Assembly: GCF_020034665.1 (NCBI RefSeq)
Contig: NZ_JAIQDI010000001.1
Span: forward strand, 3,472,001-3,536,000
Source: Niabella beijingensis
GTDB taxonomy: Bacteria > Bacteroidota > Bacteroidia > Chitinophagales > Chitinophagaceae
Reading direction: 5' to 3'
Length of the DNA stretch: 64,000 nucleotides
Below are positions 34,266-44,400 of the stretch, one piece after another (within the stretch, counting starts at the first letter, position 1; every line of letters starts with the position of its first letter). The translations under genes and the position numbers were made by a program. Below the pieces are notes generated by a model. That model was not told the origin of the DNA. It saw nothing but the letters and a program-made list of their open reading frames with translations, and did no database searches.

Positions 34266-35640
34266 TTTCACCATCAGCCTCTGCAGCACCTGTCTGAAAA
34301 GGGTCGATGCCAAAATTGTTTTCGAGAACAATAAGGTATACATGCTCAAAAACTGTGCGGAGCACGGGTTTGAAAAAGTGCTGATCGCCACGGACGTGGA
34401 ATACTACAAAAATATCCGCAACTACAACAAACCCTCCGAAACACCGCTACAGTTCAATACAAAAACACATTACGGTTGTCCGTACGACTGCGGCCTTTGC
34501 ACGGATCATGAACAGCATAGTTGCCTGACGGTAGTGGAAATTACGGACCGCTGCAACCTTACCTGTCCTACCTGCTATGCGATGAGCAGCCCGCATTATG
34601 GCCGGCACCGCACGGTGGAAGAGGTGGAGCGCATGCTGGACATCATCGTGGCCAATGAAGGTGAACCGGATGTGGTGCAGATCAGCGGGGGAGAACCGAC
34701 ACTTCATCCCGATTTCTTTAAAATACTGGACATTGCCAAAACCAAGCCCATCAAGCACCTGATGGTAAATACAAACGGCATCCGCATCGCAAAGGATAAA
34801 GAATTTGCAAAACAAATGGCATCTTATATGCCCGACTTTGAGATCTATCTGCAATTTGATTCCTTTAAACCGGAAGCATTGATCCGGCTGCGCGGAAAAG
34901 ACCTGCTGGAAACAAGGATGAAAGCCCTGCAGCACCTGAATGAGCTGAATCTTTCCACCACGCTGGTGGTGACATTGCAACAGGGGGTGAACGATGATGA
35001 GATCGGGGCAATTATCGACTATGCTCTTCAGCAGCCCTGTGTAAGGGGTGTTACCTTTCAGCCGGTTCAGATCGCGGGCCGTACGGAAAATTTTGATCCG
35101 GCCGTGAACCGGATCACCATGACGGATGTGCGGCAGAAGATCCTCCACCAGACCACTGTGTTCAACGCCCATGACCTGATCCCGGTACCCTGCAACCCCG
35201 ATGCGCTGGTAATGGGCTATGCCCTGAAGCTGAATAACCAGGTATTCCCGCTGACGCGTTATATTGATCCGGCGTTGCTGCTGGACAATTCGAAGAATAC
35301 GATTGTGTACGAGCAGGACGACGCGCTGAAAGAAAAGATGATCGATATCTTCAGCACCGGTATTTCAGTAGACCGTGTGGAGGAGAATATGAACCAGCTG
35401 CTTTGTTGTCTTCCGCAGATACAGGCACCGGGGCTTACTTACAACAACCTGTTCCGCATCATCATTATGCGATTTATCGACGCCTATGATTTTGATGTGC
35501 GCGCCATAAAAAAAAGCTGTGTGCATATTGTACATAAAGACGGGCGGCTGATCCCCTTTGAGACCATGAATTTATTTTACCGGGATGAGAAGGAAGCGTA
35601 TGTAAAAGAATTGCAGGAAAAGATGGAGACGACAGTTTGA
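34237..35640 (+). CDS. Multi-cluster radical SAM enzyme, MJ0619/tetraether-synthase-like family
   Basis: A 467-residue radical SAM protein. N-terminal Cys16-x2-Cys19 with Cys40-x2-His43 resembles a rubredoxin or zinc-ribbon site. Cys81-x3-Cys85-x2-Cys88-x7-Cys96 looks like ligands of an extra Fe-S cluster. The radical SAM motif is Cys106-NLT-Cys110-PT-Cys113, followed by GGEPTLHPD (151-159) for SAM binding. A C-terminal region with LLCCLPQ and KKSCVHIVHKDG adds more cysteines. This layout matches my knowledge of the MJ0619 family, whose archaeal member Tes joins lipid chains. It lacks the SPASM layout of sulfatase maturases (anSME) despite lying upstream of sulfatases. Substrate here: unknown, probably a lipid (inference from the coupled Lgt-like gene). 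Confidence 0.85.
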   Translation: MPVRPYTYYDFTISLCSTCLKRVDAKIVFENNKVYMLKNCAEHGFEKVLIATDVEYYKNIRNYNKPSETPLQFNTKTHYGCPYDCGLCTDHEQHSCLTVVEITDRCNLTCPTCYAMSSPHYGRHRTVEEVERMLDIIVANEGEPDVVQISGGEPTLHPDFFKILDIAKTKPIKHLMVNTNGIRIAKDKEFAKQMASYMPDFEIYLQFDSFKPEALIRLRGKDLLETRMKALQHLNELNLSTTLVVTLQQGVNDDEIGAIIDYALQQPCVRGVTFQPVQIAGRTENFDPAVNRITMTDVRQKILHQTTVFNAHDLIPVPCNPDALVMGYALKLNNQVFPLTRYIDPALLLDNSKNTIVYEQDDALKEKMIDIFSTGISVDRVEENMNQLLCCLPQIQAPGLTYNNLFRIIIMRFIDAYDFDVRAIKKSCVHIVHKDGRLIPFETMNLFYRDEKEAYVKELQEKMETTV

Positions 35641-35643
35641 TAA

Positions 35644-35838
35644 ATGGATGGATTTTTTGGTTTTCTTTTATTTGGGATTCCCATTACCTGTCCGACCCTG
35701 ATGATCGCCGGCTTTGTAATGTTGTTTTCCCGGAAAGATAAAATGCGGAAATCCGGATCACGGTTACTGCTTACGGATGGCATTATCATTGCAGTGATCT
35801 TTTTAATTGGCTTTTCGCTTTGCTTCGGTATTTTTTAG
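35644..35838 (+). CDS. Mini-membrane protein 1 of a tandem trio
   Basis: 64 residues with two predicted helices (about 6-28 and 44-62) joined by a basic loop (SRKDKMRKSGSR), ending FLIGFSLCFGIF. It starts 3 bp after the radical SAM stop, so it is translationally linked. It is related to the next two proteins through the loop position and the G-F-S-[IL]-C motif near the C-terminus, but is the most diverged of the three. Function unknown; probably a membrane partner of the Lgt-like/radical SAM pair. Confidence 0.75.
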   Translation: MDGFFGFLLFGIPITCPTLMIAGFVMLFSRKDKMRKSGSRLLLTDGIIIAVIFLIGFSLCFGIF

Positions 35839-35863
35839 GCCAGGCTATAAATAATAAAAAACA

Positions 35864-36058
35864 ATGGAAGAGATGGGTATAATGATCTTAATCGGCGGGC
35901 CGGTTATCGGGCTGATCCTTATCCTGGGGGGTATCATAAGGCTGTTCGGGCAAAGTGAAAAAGCGATCGAAGGGCGGAAACTGGTACTCATCGGATTCAT
36001 CTTCCTCGTAGTTTCGGCACTGGTGGGTTTCTCCATCTGCACAGGGGGATTCCGATAG
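35864..36058 (+). CDS. Mini-membrane protein 2 of a tandem trio
   Basis: 64 residues, two helices (about 6-27 and 39-58), loop RLFGQSEKAIEGRK and C-terminal VGFSICTGGF. Strong similarity to the third protein: G-P-V-I-G, GIIRLFGQSE versus GIIQLFGSSE, and IGF/IGFSIC. Starts 25 bp after the previous gene. Function unknown. Confidence 0.75.
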   Translation: MEEMGIMILIGGPVIGLILILGGIIRLFGQSEKAIEGRKLVLIGFIFLVVSALVGFSICTGGFR

Positions 36059-36083
36059 ATCCTTAAAAAAATAAAACAACCGT

Positions 36084-36293
36084 ATGGCGGAATTGGGTTT
36101 GTTCTTACTGATCGCTGGTCCTATTGTGGGAGGTATTGTACTGCTGGTGGGGATCATCCAGCTTTTCGGAAGCAGCGAAACAGCCGCAAAGGGACGCCGG
36201 ACGGCCCTTATCGGTCTTCTCATTGTAGTGGTCTCCATACTCATCGGTTTTTCTATTTGTTCCATGGGGGCTTCTGCCGGTGGGTTTCATTAG
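36084..36293 (+). CDS. Mini-membrane protein 3 of a tandem trio
   Basis: 69 residues, two helices (about 5-26 and 39-58), loop LFGSSETAAKGRRT, motif IGFSICSMG and a short tail GASAGGFH. Clearly paralogous to the second protein. Starts 25 bp after the previous gene, the same spacing as between the first two. The end of the cluster is followed by 65 bp and then the sulfatase genes. Confidence 0.75.
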   Translation: MAELGLFLLIAGPIVGGIVLLVGIIQLFGSSETAAKGRRTALIGLLIVVVSILIGFSICSMGASAGGFH

Positions 36294-36358
36294 GTTACTG
36301 TTGCTCCTGAATTCAAATAAATCCTAATTTAGAACAAAATTATAACAGATATCCCTGC

Positions 36359-37717
36359 ATGAAATTAAAACGTTTCTGGCCGTTCGTCGGTTGCGTGCTG
36401 CTCACCATCCGTGTTTGGGCGCAATCCACGGAGCAGCGTCCCAATGTGATCCTGATCTACTCCGATGATCAGGGTTGGGCTGATCTGCATTCTTTCGGCT
36501 CCAACGACTTATATACCCCGGTGCTGGACAGCCTGGGAGCCAGTGGTGTGCGGTTTACACAGTTTTATGCTGCATCCCCCATCTGTTCCCCTTCCCGGGC
36601 TTCATTGCTTACGGGCCGGTATCCGCAGCGGGCAGGACTGCCGGAGATGGCTTCCTCCTTAAAGGGAGTGGAGGGCATGCCGGGTAATCAGTATACCATG
36701 GGCGAATTATTCCGGGATGCGGGGTATAAAACGGCTCATATTGGTAAATGGCATGTAGGCTACACCCCTGAAACGATGCCCAACGCACAGGGCTTTGATT
36801 ATTCCTTTGGTTTTATGGGAGGCTGCATCGATAATTATTCTCATTTTTTTTACTGGAACGGTCCTAACCGGCACGACCTCTGGCGCAATGGAACGGAGAT
36901 CCATGAGGATGGGGCTTATTTCCCGGATCTGATGGTCCGCGAGGCCGGTGCATTTATGGAAAAGAACCGGAATGACCCCTTCTTTATTTATTTTGCCATC
37001 AACGTGCCGCATTACCCGTTACAGGGTGAAAAAAAGTGGCTGGATTATTACCGGGAAAAGGGGCTGGCTTCGCCCCGCGCTCAATATGCGGCCTTTGTAT
37101 CAACGATGGATGAAAAGATCGGAATGTTGCTGAACCGCCTGAAGGCGTTGGGTCTGACGGACAACACGATCGTGATCTTTCAGCCGGACCAGGGGTTTTC
37201 AGAGGAAGAGCGTACGTTTGGCGGCGGCGGATCTGCAGGTATCCTCCGCGGCTCCAAATTCAGCCTGTTTGAAGGCGGTACCCGGGTTCCGGCCATCATT
37301 AGCTGGTCAAAGCACATCGCGTCCAACCAGGTAAGAGATCAGTTTGCAGCCAATATCGACTGGCTCCCTACCTTGGCAGCTTATTGCAATCTTTCTTTGC
37401 CCGGCAGAAAGCTGGATGGGAAAAGCCTGGTGCACATTATCAGGGATGACAGGACGCCTACACGGCATAAAACTTTTTTTTGGAAACAGGGGGGCACCAA
37501 AGAGAAACCGCAATGGGCGGTGCGCCGGGGCGACTGGAAGCTGCTGCACAACCCTGTGCAGGCCCGGAAAGAAGAGCTGGACCAGGATGGTTTTTTTCTC
37601 GCCAATATCAAAGCAGACCCGGCTGAAAAGAGCAATCTTTCAAAACAACAACCCGGGATCGTGAACGAATTAAAAGCACTTTATGACCAGTGGGTGGTGG
37701 AAGTGGATCAGCAATAA
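36359..37717 (+). CDS. Type I (formylglycine) sulfatase A
   Basis: A 452-residue exported sulfatase (signal peptide about 1-21). The S1 signature is complete: metal-binding Asp36/Asp37 (IYSDDQGWAD) and Cys76 in C-S-P-S-R followed by ASLLTGRYPQRAG, the residue converted to formylglycine; IGKWHVG supplies active-site Lys and His. It removes sulfate esters from glycans in the periplasm. The Cys form needs FGE or an anaerobic maturase, and neither is in the window. It is the first gene of the utilisation locus, 16 bp before the second sulfatase. Confidence 0.94.
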   Translation: MKLKRFWPFVGCVLLTIRVWAQSTEQRPNVILIYSDDQGWADLHSFGSNDLYTPVLDSLGASGVRFTQFYAASPICSPSRASLLTGRYPQRAGLPEMASSLKGVEGMPGNQYTMGELFRDAGYKTAHIGKWHVGYTPETMPNAQGFDYSFGFMGGCIDNYSHFFYWNGPNRHDLWRNGTEIHEDGAYFPDLMVREAGAFMEKNRNDPFFIYFAINVPHYPLQGEKKWLDYYREKGLASPRAQYAAFVSTMDEKIGMLLNRLKALGLTDNTIVIFQPDQGFSEEERTFGGGGSAGILRGSKFSLFEGGTRVPAIISWSKHIASNQVRDQFAANIDWLPTLAAYCNLSLPGRKLDGKSLVHIIRDDRTPTRHKTFFWKQGGTKEKPQWAVRRGDWKLLHNPVQARKEELDQDGFFLANIKADPAEKSNLSKQQPGIVNELKALYDQWVVEVDQQ

Positions 37718-37732
37718 ATAAAAAATAAAGCA

Positions 37733-39340
37733 ATGAAGTGGCTGCTAATAACCGGAGGGATGCTGACAATGTTATTACCGTTGATGGCAACCGCCCAGGC
37801 AGATGCGGGGATAAAAAAACGGCCCAATATCGTGTACATCATGAGTGATGATCACGGTTACCAGGCCGTCAGCGCTTATGGCTATGGTCTTAATCATACA
37901 CCTAATATCGACCGGCTGGCAGAAGAAGGGGTGTTGTTCACCCGGGCCACGGTTACCAATTCACTCTGCGCTCCAAGCCGCGCAGTGCTGCTTACCGGCA
38001 AGCACAGCTTTATTAATGGTAAGGTCGATAATGAAGCCCGCTTTAACTGGAACCAGGACAATTTCGCCAAACAATTGCAGCAGCATGGCTACCAGACCGC
38101 CCTGATCGGCAAGATTCATATGGATGGGCTTCCACAGGGATTTGACTATTCTGCAGTATTGATCGATCAGGGAGAGTACTATAACCCCAATTTTATTATC
38201 AATGGCAAAAAACAACAGGTGCCCGGATATGTGACCGATCTTACAACAGATATGACATTGGACTGGATGGCAAAGCGTGACACGAGCAAACCGTTTTGCG
38301 TACTTTTTCATCAAAAAGCACCTCATCGCGAATGGTTACCTGCACTGCGCCATATCGCTGCGTATACAAAACTGAATGTAAAAGAACCGGCCACATTATT
38401 TGACGATTATAAGGGCCGCGGCACCGCCGCCCGCACCGCCGAAATGAATATACTGAAAGACATGAACTGGGCGGGCGACAGCAAGGTTCCTCCGGCAATG
38501 ATGGATGAGCTGGGGCTAAAGCAAACCCTTACCTGGGATAAAGCCGCTTATAATAACAACCTGGGGCGCATGACACCGGAAGAGCGCAGGGCCTGGGATA
38601 CCGTATACAACCCGATCATGGCGGATTTTAAAAAACGTTATCCCGCAATGTCAAGAACAGAACTGATGCGCTGGCGGTATCAGCGGTATATGCAGGACTA
38701 CCTGGGAACAGTGGCCGCCGTGGATGACGGTGTGGGAAGGCTGCTGGATTTTTTAAAAACGAACGGGCTCGAAGAGAACACGATCGTGATCTACACATCG
38801 GACCAGGGCTTTTATCTGGGAGAGCATGGCTGGTTTGACAAACGTTTTATGTATGAAGAATCGCTCCGTACCCCGCTGCTCATACGGTATCCTGCAGAGA
38901 TAGCCGGCGGGAAGCGTTCCGGCGCATTGGTTCAGAACCTGGATTTTGCGCCGACCCTGCTGGATTATGCCGGTGTGCCGGTACCGGAAGACATGCAGGG
39001 CCGGTCGTTCAGAAAGTTGTTAAACGGCACCGATACTTCGTGGAGGGATGCGGTATACTACACCTATTATGAGTACCCTTCCATTCACATGGTGAAGCGG
39101 CATTATGGTGTTCGCACCGACCGCTATAAGCTGATCCATTTTTATTATGATGTGGATGAATGGGAGCTGTATGATCTTCAAAAGGATCCCCACGAAATGA
39201 AAAATGTGTACAATGATCCGGCCTATATTTCTGTACGGAAAACACTGCACAAAAAGCTGGAACAGCTCAGAAAACAATACGGGGATTCCGATCAGCAGGA
39301 TCAGTCGTTCCTCAAACAGGCATTAAAAAAAAGCAGCTGA
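37733..39340 (+). CDS. Type I (formylglycine) sulfatase B
   Basis: A 535-residue exported sulfatase (signal peptide about 1-22) with Asp39/Asp40 (MSDDHGYQ), Cys79 in C-A-P-S-R followed by AVLLTGKHS, and IGKIHMDG. The C-terminal part (YGVRTDRYKLIHFYYDVDEWELYDLQ, here in shorter form RTDRYKLIHFYYDVDEWELY) is the DUF4976-type subdomain of family S1 sulfatases. It differs enough from sulfatase A to attack another sulfate position (inference). Co-transcribed with sulfatase A (16-bp gap). Confidence 0.94.
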   Translation: MKWLLITGGMLTMLLPLMATAQADAGIKKRPNIVYIMSDDHGYQAVSAYGYGLNHTPNIDRLAEEGVLFTRATVTNSLCAPSRAVLLTGKHSFINGKVDNEARFNWNQDNFAKQLQQHGYQTALIGKIHMDGLPQGFDYSAVLIDQGEYYNPNFIINGKKQQVPGYVTDLTTDMTLDWMAKRDTSKPFCVLFHQKAPHREWLPALRHIAAYTKLNVKEPATLFDDYKGRGTAARTAEMNILKDMNWAGDSKVPPAMMDELGLKQTLTWDKAAYNNNLGRMTPEERRAWDTVYNPIMADFKKRYPAMSRTELMRWRYQRYMQDYLGTVAAVDDGVGRLLDFLKTNGLEENTIVIYTSDQGFYLGEHGWFDKRFMYEESLRTPLLIRYPAEIAGGKRSGALVQNLDFAPTLLDYAGVPVPEDMQGRSFRKLLNGTDTSWRDAVYYTYYEYPSIHMVKRHYGVRTDRYKLIHFYYDVDEWELYDLQKDPHEMKNVYNDPAYISVRKTLHKKLEQLRKQYGDSDQQDQSFLKQALKKSS

Positions 39341-39551
39341 TCCGTACCGGGACCGTTATTTCATTATTGTTGTCGGGTGGTTATAACCGTGCATCAACGC
39401 TTGCCGGTTTTATACGTTAGCACTGAAAAAAATAACGGTTCGTACCCCGTTGCACCGCAGATGCGGAAGGGTATTTTTCCGCGGGTTTTGGTCCGGAAAC
39501 AAATGAATCTGTATATTGCCCTTCAGAAAGCAGCTGCCTTCAGTATTTTTT

Positions 39552-40148
39552 ATGAACTCCAACAGGCTTCAATACCTGGTCGATTGCATTGCCAATGACA
39601 GCGATGAACGGGCATTTGACGAATTACTTCGTTTTTATTTCCCGGGATTGCTTTCATTTGCCAATACGATCGTAAAAGACAAATGGGTGTCGGAAGAAAT
39701 TGTGGAAGATGTATTCGTAAAGCTCTGGAAAACCCGTAACATGCTGCCTGCGATTAAGAACCTGTCCAACTATCTGTACATTGCCGTCAAATATGCCGGT
39801 ATTAATTATTTGCAGAGCAGGGATTTCACTATGATACAACGAAAAGAAGTACTGGATAACCTGGGTGATGACTACTTTTTTTCATTAAAAACCCCCGAAA
39901 CCAGACTGATCTCTGCCGAAAACCTGGCTGCCATTGCTGCCGTCATCAATACCCTGCCGGCTCAATGCCGGCTGATATTCAGGCTGGTAAAAGAAGAAGG
40001 GCTGAAATACAATGAGGTAGCCCAGTTATTGAACCTGTCGCCCCGCACCGTCGGCACGCAAATGACCCGGGCCGTCAGCCGGATTGCAGAAACCCTGGCT
40101 GAACTGTTCCCGGAAGTGGCTTCCCGGCGTGGGAAAAAGGCGGAATAA
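39552..40148 (+). CDS. ECF sigma factor, FecI-like (Bacteroidota sigma-70 family)
   Basis: A 198-residue extracytoplasmic-function sigma factor. Region 2 (about 25-90) includes EEIVEDVFVKLWKTR; region 4 (about 130-185) includes LPAQCRLIFRLVKEEGLKYNEVA and a helix-turn-helix. The start at ATG 39552 (MNSNRLQYLVD) is preferred over a TTG 36 bp upstream. It is followed by its FecR anti-sigma gene and an STN-containing SusC, the standard trans-envelope signalling set. Presumed target: the susC-to-lipoprotein operon downstream, and perhaps the sulfatases. Confidence 0.93.
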   Translation: MNSNRLQYLVDCIANDSDERAFDELLRFYFPGLLSFANTIVKDKWVSEEIVEDVFVKLWKTRNMLPAIKNLSNYLYIAVKYAGINYLQSRDFTMIQRKEVLDNLGDDYFFSLKTPETRLISAENLAAIAAVINTLPAQCRLIFRLVKEEGLKYNEVAQLLNLSPRTVGTQMTRAVSRIAETLAELFPEVASRRGKKAE

Positions 40149-40224
40149 AAAATTTTCAAAAAAAATAATTTCTTGTACGTATAAACGGACAGGTTTCCTG
40201 TCTTTATAATTGAGGGCCTTTATT

Positions 40225-41271
40225 ATGATGAGCGACCGGTTGATAGAATTACTCGCAAAAAAAAACGGCCGGCAGATCACACTCGAAGAGCTGAAAGAGT
40301 TAAATGAGCTGCTGGCTGCTGATCCGGGACATGCTGCCATGGATCAGCTGATGAGGGAGTTATTTGAAACCTCCATAAGTTTTGAGGACCATGTAACCGG
40401 TCAGGAACTGGATCAGTGGACGCGGAATATCCGGACCAAGATCGGAGCGCCTGAAGCATCGCCGGGATTAAAGAGGCGCCCGGTGTACTGGCTGCGCTAT
40501 GCCGCGGCGGCTGTGGTGCTTGTGGTGTTGGGTACGGGTATTTACCGGGCTACAAGAACAGGACAAAACCGGTCTCCGAATATCGTAACCACCAAGAAGG
40601 GATCCAAATCGAGCGTTGTATTGCCTGATGGGACCAAGGTCTGGATCAATTCGGCTTCCGAACTCACGTATGATAAGAATTACGGGAAAGGCAGCCGGGA
40701 AGTACTATTAACAGGAGAAGCCTATTTTGATGTGGTAAAAGATCCTTCGCAGCCGTTCATCGTGCACACAAAAAATATTGATGTCCGGGTACTGGGCACT
40801 GCGTTTAATGTGCGGGCTTATGAAGGCGAAGTCAATACGCAAACAACATTGTTGCGGGGAGCGGTGGAAGTGTTTCTCAAGAATAAACAGAATCAGAAGA
40901 TCTTGCTGAAGCCCAGCGAAAAGATTGTGGTAAAGAACAAACCATCCGGCAAAACACCGGAGGGCCTGGAAGAAAATCTTCCCGATGTAGTGCTTACATC
41001 TGTAAAAATAAATACTGCCGATTCGAGTACAGTTGAAACAAAATGGATGAAGGATCAGCTGGTGTTCAGTCAGGACCGGCTGGGGGACATTGTTCCCATT
41101 CTGGAAGGGCGCTATGGGGTTACAATCGACGTGAAAGACCCCGGGCTGCTCGGCAGGCGGTTTACAGGCAGGATCGAGAACGAAACCATTTACGAGGTGC
41201 TGGAATCCCTGGGCTTAACGCTAGGGGTAAAACATAAAATGAACGGAGATCATATAACAATATATAAATAA
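40225..41271 (+). CDS. FecR-family anti-sigma factor
   Basis: A 348-residue inner membrane regulator. The cytosolic N-terminus (1-87; ITLEELKELNELLAADPGH) binds the sigma factor, one helix spans the membrane (about 88-107), and the periplasmic part has a FecR domain (about 125-225; GSKSSVVLPDGTKVWINSAS, LTGEAYFDVVKD, VLGTAFNVRAY) and a C-terminal DUF4974 domain (about 275-347; DIVPILEGRYGVTIDV) that contacts the STN domain of SusC. Start at the first ATG (40225); a TTG at 40210 is less likely. Confidence 0.94.
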   Translation: MMSDRLIELLAKKNGRQITLEELKELNELLAADPGHAAMDQLMRELFETSISFEDHVTGQELDQWTRNIRTKIGAPEASPGLKRRPVYWLRYAAAAVVLVVLGTGIYRATRTGQNRSPNIVTTKKGSKSSVVLPDGTKVWINSASELTYDKNYGKGSREVLLTGEAYFDVVKDPSQPFIVHTKNIDVRVLGTAFNVRAYEGEVNTQTTLLRGAVEVFLKNKQNQKILLKPSEKIVVKNKPSGKTPEGLEENLPDVVLTSVKINTADSSTVETKWMKDQLVFSQDRLGDIVPILEGRYGVTIDVKDPGLLGRRFTGRIENETIYEVLESLGLTLGVKHKMNGDHITIYK

Positions 41272-41409
41272 TAGTTAACGAAAACGGATAGCCATGTGAG
41301 GCGGTTGCTATAAAAAAACAGCGGAAAATGATGGAAGCATTTCCCGCTGAAGAAGACAGCTCATTGCCGGAAGGCAATATCACTATCATTAAAATTGAAT
41401 ACCAAATTT

Positions 41410-44400
41410 ATGAAAAAATTTGATTACCCCGCCGTGTTCCTGCGCGGGAGATTGATTGTCAAATATCTTCTTTTGATGAAACTTGCTATTTCAATAATTT
41501 TTATAACTTCTCTTCAGGCACTGGCGCTAAAAAGTGAATCGCAGGAGCGCATCAATCTCAATCTGAAAAACAAGACGATCTCCTATGTGCTGAAGGTGAT
41601 CGAATCGGGATATGACTATAAGTTCTTTTACGGCGACAGCGTGGCGCTGAACCGGCATCATGTGGATCTGTCCGTTACCAATGCCACCATCGACAATGTA
41701 ATGCAGCAATTGCTTCGGAATACGGCTTTCTCGTATAAAAAAATGAATGAACGTCTTGTGGTGATCGTTGGCGAAAAGGGAGCAAGAGCCGCTTTATCGG
41801 TTACGGGAAAAGTGACCGACAGCAACGGAAAACCACTCGGCGGGGTAAGTATTATCGAAAAAGGCACCAATAATGGTACGGCCACAAAAGAGGATGGTAC
41901 GTTTTCATTGTCCGTAAAAGATGAAAGCGCGGTATTGACCGTTTCGAATGTTGGCTATGAAACGCAGGAAGTACAGGTAAGCGCCTCGGGAAGGATTGCT
42001 GTTACAATGCAAGCCACAGACACCAAAATGAACGAAGTGATCGTTGTGGGATATGGCACACAACGGAAAAAAGATATAACGGGTGCGGTGTCGAGCGTCA
42101 GCAGCGAGGAGATGAATAAGACCCCTTCTACTAGCATTGCGGAAATGCTGAGGGGTAAGGCACCGGGAGTACAGGTAACGATGGGGAGCGCTGCACCGGG
42201 CGGAAGTTCTACGATCCTTATCCGGGGAAGACGCTCCTTGTCGGCAGGAAACACACCGCTCTTTGTAGTAGACGGAGTGCCGATGACCAGTATCGATGAC
42301 ATCAACGCCAATGATATCGAATCGGTACAGATCCTGAAAGATGCTTCAGCACAATCGATCTACGGGGCACGTGCCGCAAACGGTGTGATACTGGTAACCA
42401 CCAAGCGCGGCATCAACGGAAAACTGCGCGTAAATTATAATGGTTATCTGGCCTCACAACGTCTCGACCGCAATTTTGAGTTTTATAACGGAAAGGAATG
42501 GGCGGCCTACCGCAAGGAAGCGTTTTATAATGCCAACGGATATTACGACGAAAGTGAAGCGTTCAGCGAACTGATGCTGGATGCATTGTATTCAGGCAAC
42601 GAGGTGAATTGGGAGGATGTGATGATCGACCCGGCATTGCAGCATAAACACGATGTACTGATACAATCAGGCAACGACAAAACAAAATACGCGCTGGGAC
42701 TGGGCTATTTCTACCAGGACGGGATGGTGCCCAGCTCTGATTTTAAACGAATGACCGGACGGTTGAATATCGATCAGAAGATCGCCAAAAACTTTACCAT
42801 CGGATCTAATATCCTGTTCACCAAATCCTGGCGTACTATTGCAGACGGCTCGTTCAATAGTTTCATCACCATGCCGCCACTGGCAAAAATCTATAATGAC
42901 GACGGATCCCTCCGGGAAGACGTCACCGAAGCCGGCGAATCGCATTATAACCCGCTTTGGGATATCCGCAATTCGAAAAATACCAATAATGCGGAACGAT
43001 TGCTGATCAACCTGTTTGCCGATTGGAAGATTGCAAAATGGATCTCTTACCGCGCCAATTTGAGTATGAATAACCGGACCGATGACGACAATATTTATAA
43101 AGGGACCCGGCACTCCACCGGAAAAAATACGCAGGGCAGCGCTTATGTAAGTACGACCACAGCAAAGGACTACCTGGTTGAAAATATCCTTAATCTTACG
43201 GCTTCACTTCATCCGAAGCATCAGCTGGAAGGTACCCTGATGCAGAGTATCAACCAGATCAGGAGTAAACAGATGGGCGTTAGCGGTACCGGTTTTCCAA
43301 ATGATGACCTGTTCTACAACGGGATCGGTCAGGCCAATCAGTACGGACTGCCTTCGTGGACGATGTCGGACAGAACATTGCTTTCTTACATGGGAAGGGT
43401 ACGGTACAATTTTATGAGCCGGTACCTGCTTACGCTGGCAATGCGCATCGACGGCTCCTCGGTATTCGGTAAAAATAATAAATACGGATACTTTCCTTCT
43501 GCTGCATTTGCCTGGCGCGCGAAGAACGAACGCTTTTTGATCGATAAGGACTGGCTTTCGGACCTCAAGCTCCGCCTGAGTTACGGACAGGTGGGCAACC
43601 AGGGGGTGAATCCCTACACTACGCTGGGACTTACGGATAAATACCTGAGTGAGTTTGGCAACATCCCGGTAACGGGTTATCTCCCCGGCTCCAGCTTGAG
43701 GAACCCGGATCTGAAATGGGAAACTTCGACATCGGCAAATATCGGGCTTGATTTTTCCCTGCTGAAAGAACGTCTGTCCGGAACCATTGATTGGTATCAT
43801 ACAGAAACAACCGATCTCCTGGTAAGCCGGTCGCTGCCGCGCACCTCCGGTTATGTAAGTCAGCTGGTGAACCTCGGGCGTGTCCAGAACAGCGGACTTG
43901 AAATAGCGCTGAATGCACAGGCGGTGAAAACAAAAGACTTTTCCTGGGATCTGAATATCACGTTTACAAAGAACAGAAACAAGATCAAACAAATAGACGG
44001 TACTGTTGATGCGAACGGGAAACCCAATGATGATGTCAACAATAAGTGGTTTATCGGCTATCCCATGAATGTATATTATGATTATGCTTTTGACGGCATA
44101 TGGCAGAATGGGGATGATATCGCCCATTCCTACATGCCTGCGGCTAAGCCGGGAAGCATCCGGGTGAAGAATACGAACGGCGACAGCACGATCACAGCTG
44201 ATGACCGGGTGATCCTGCTCCGGGACCCCAAATGGCTGGGAAGCCTTGGTACTTCTTTCTCCTACAAGAATTTTACACTGTCGGCTGATCTCTATATCTC
44301 AGAAGGGGGCGTATTGTACAATGCCTATCTTGCTACTTTTTCAACCGGGGGTGATCTCACCGGCAAAAGAAATGGTTTGAGACGTAATTACTGGACACAG

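Noticed and set aside
34237..35640. Radical SAM gene read as the sulfatase maturase (anSME) of the adjacent sulfatases
   Set aside because: The cysteine layout lacks the C-terminal SPASM pattern of anSME and carries an N-terminal rubredoxin-like site; it overlaps an Lgt-like gene, so proximity to sulfatases is probably coincidental.
43204..44127. 307-codon minus-strand frame inside susC
   Set aside because: Antisense to the conserved barrel of the SusC at 41410-44691; no family resemblance.
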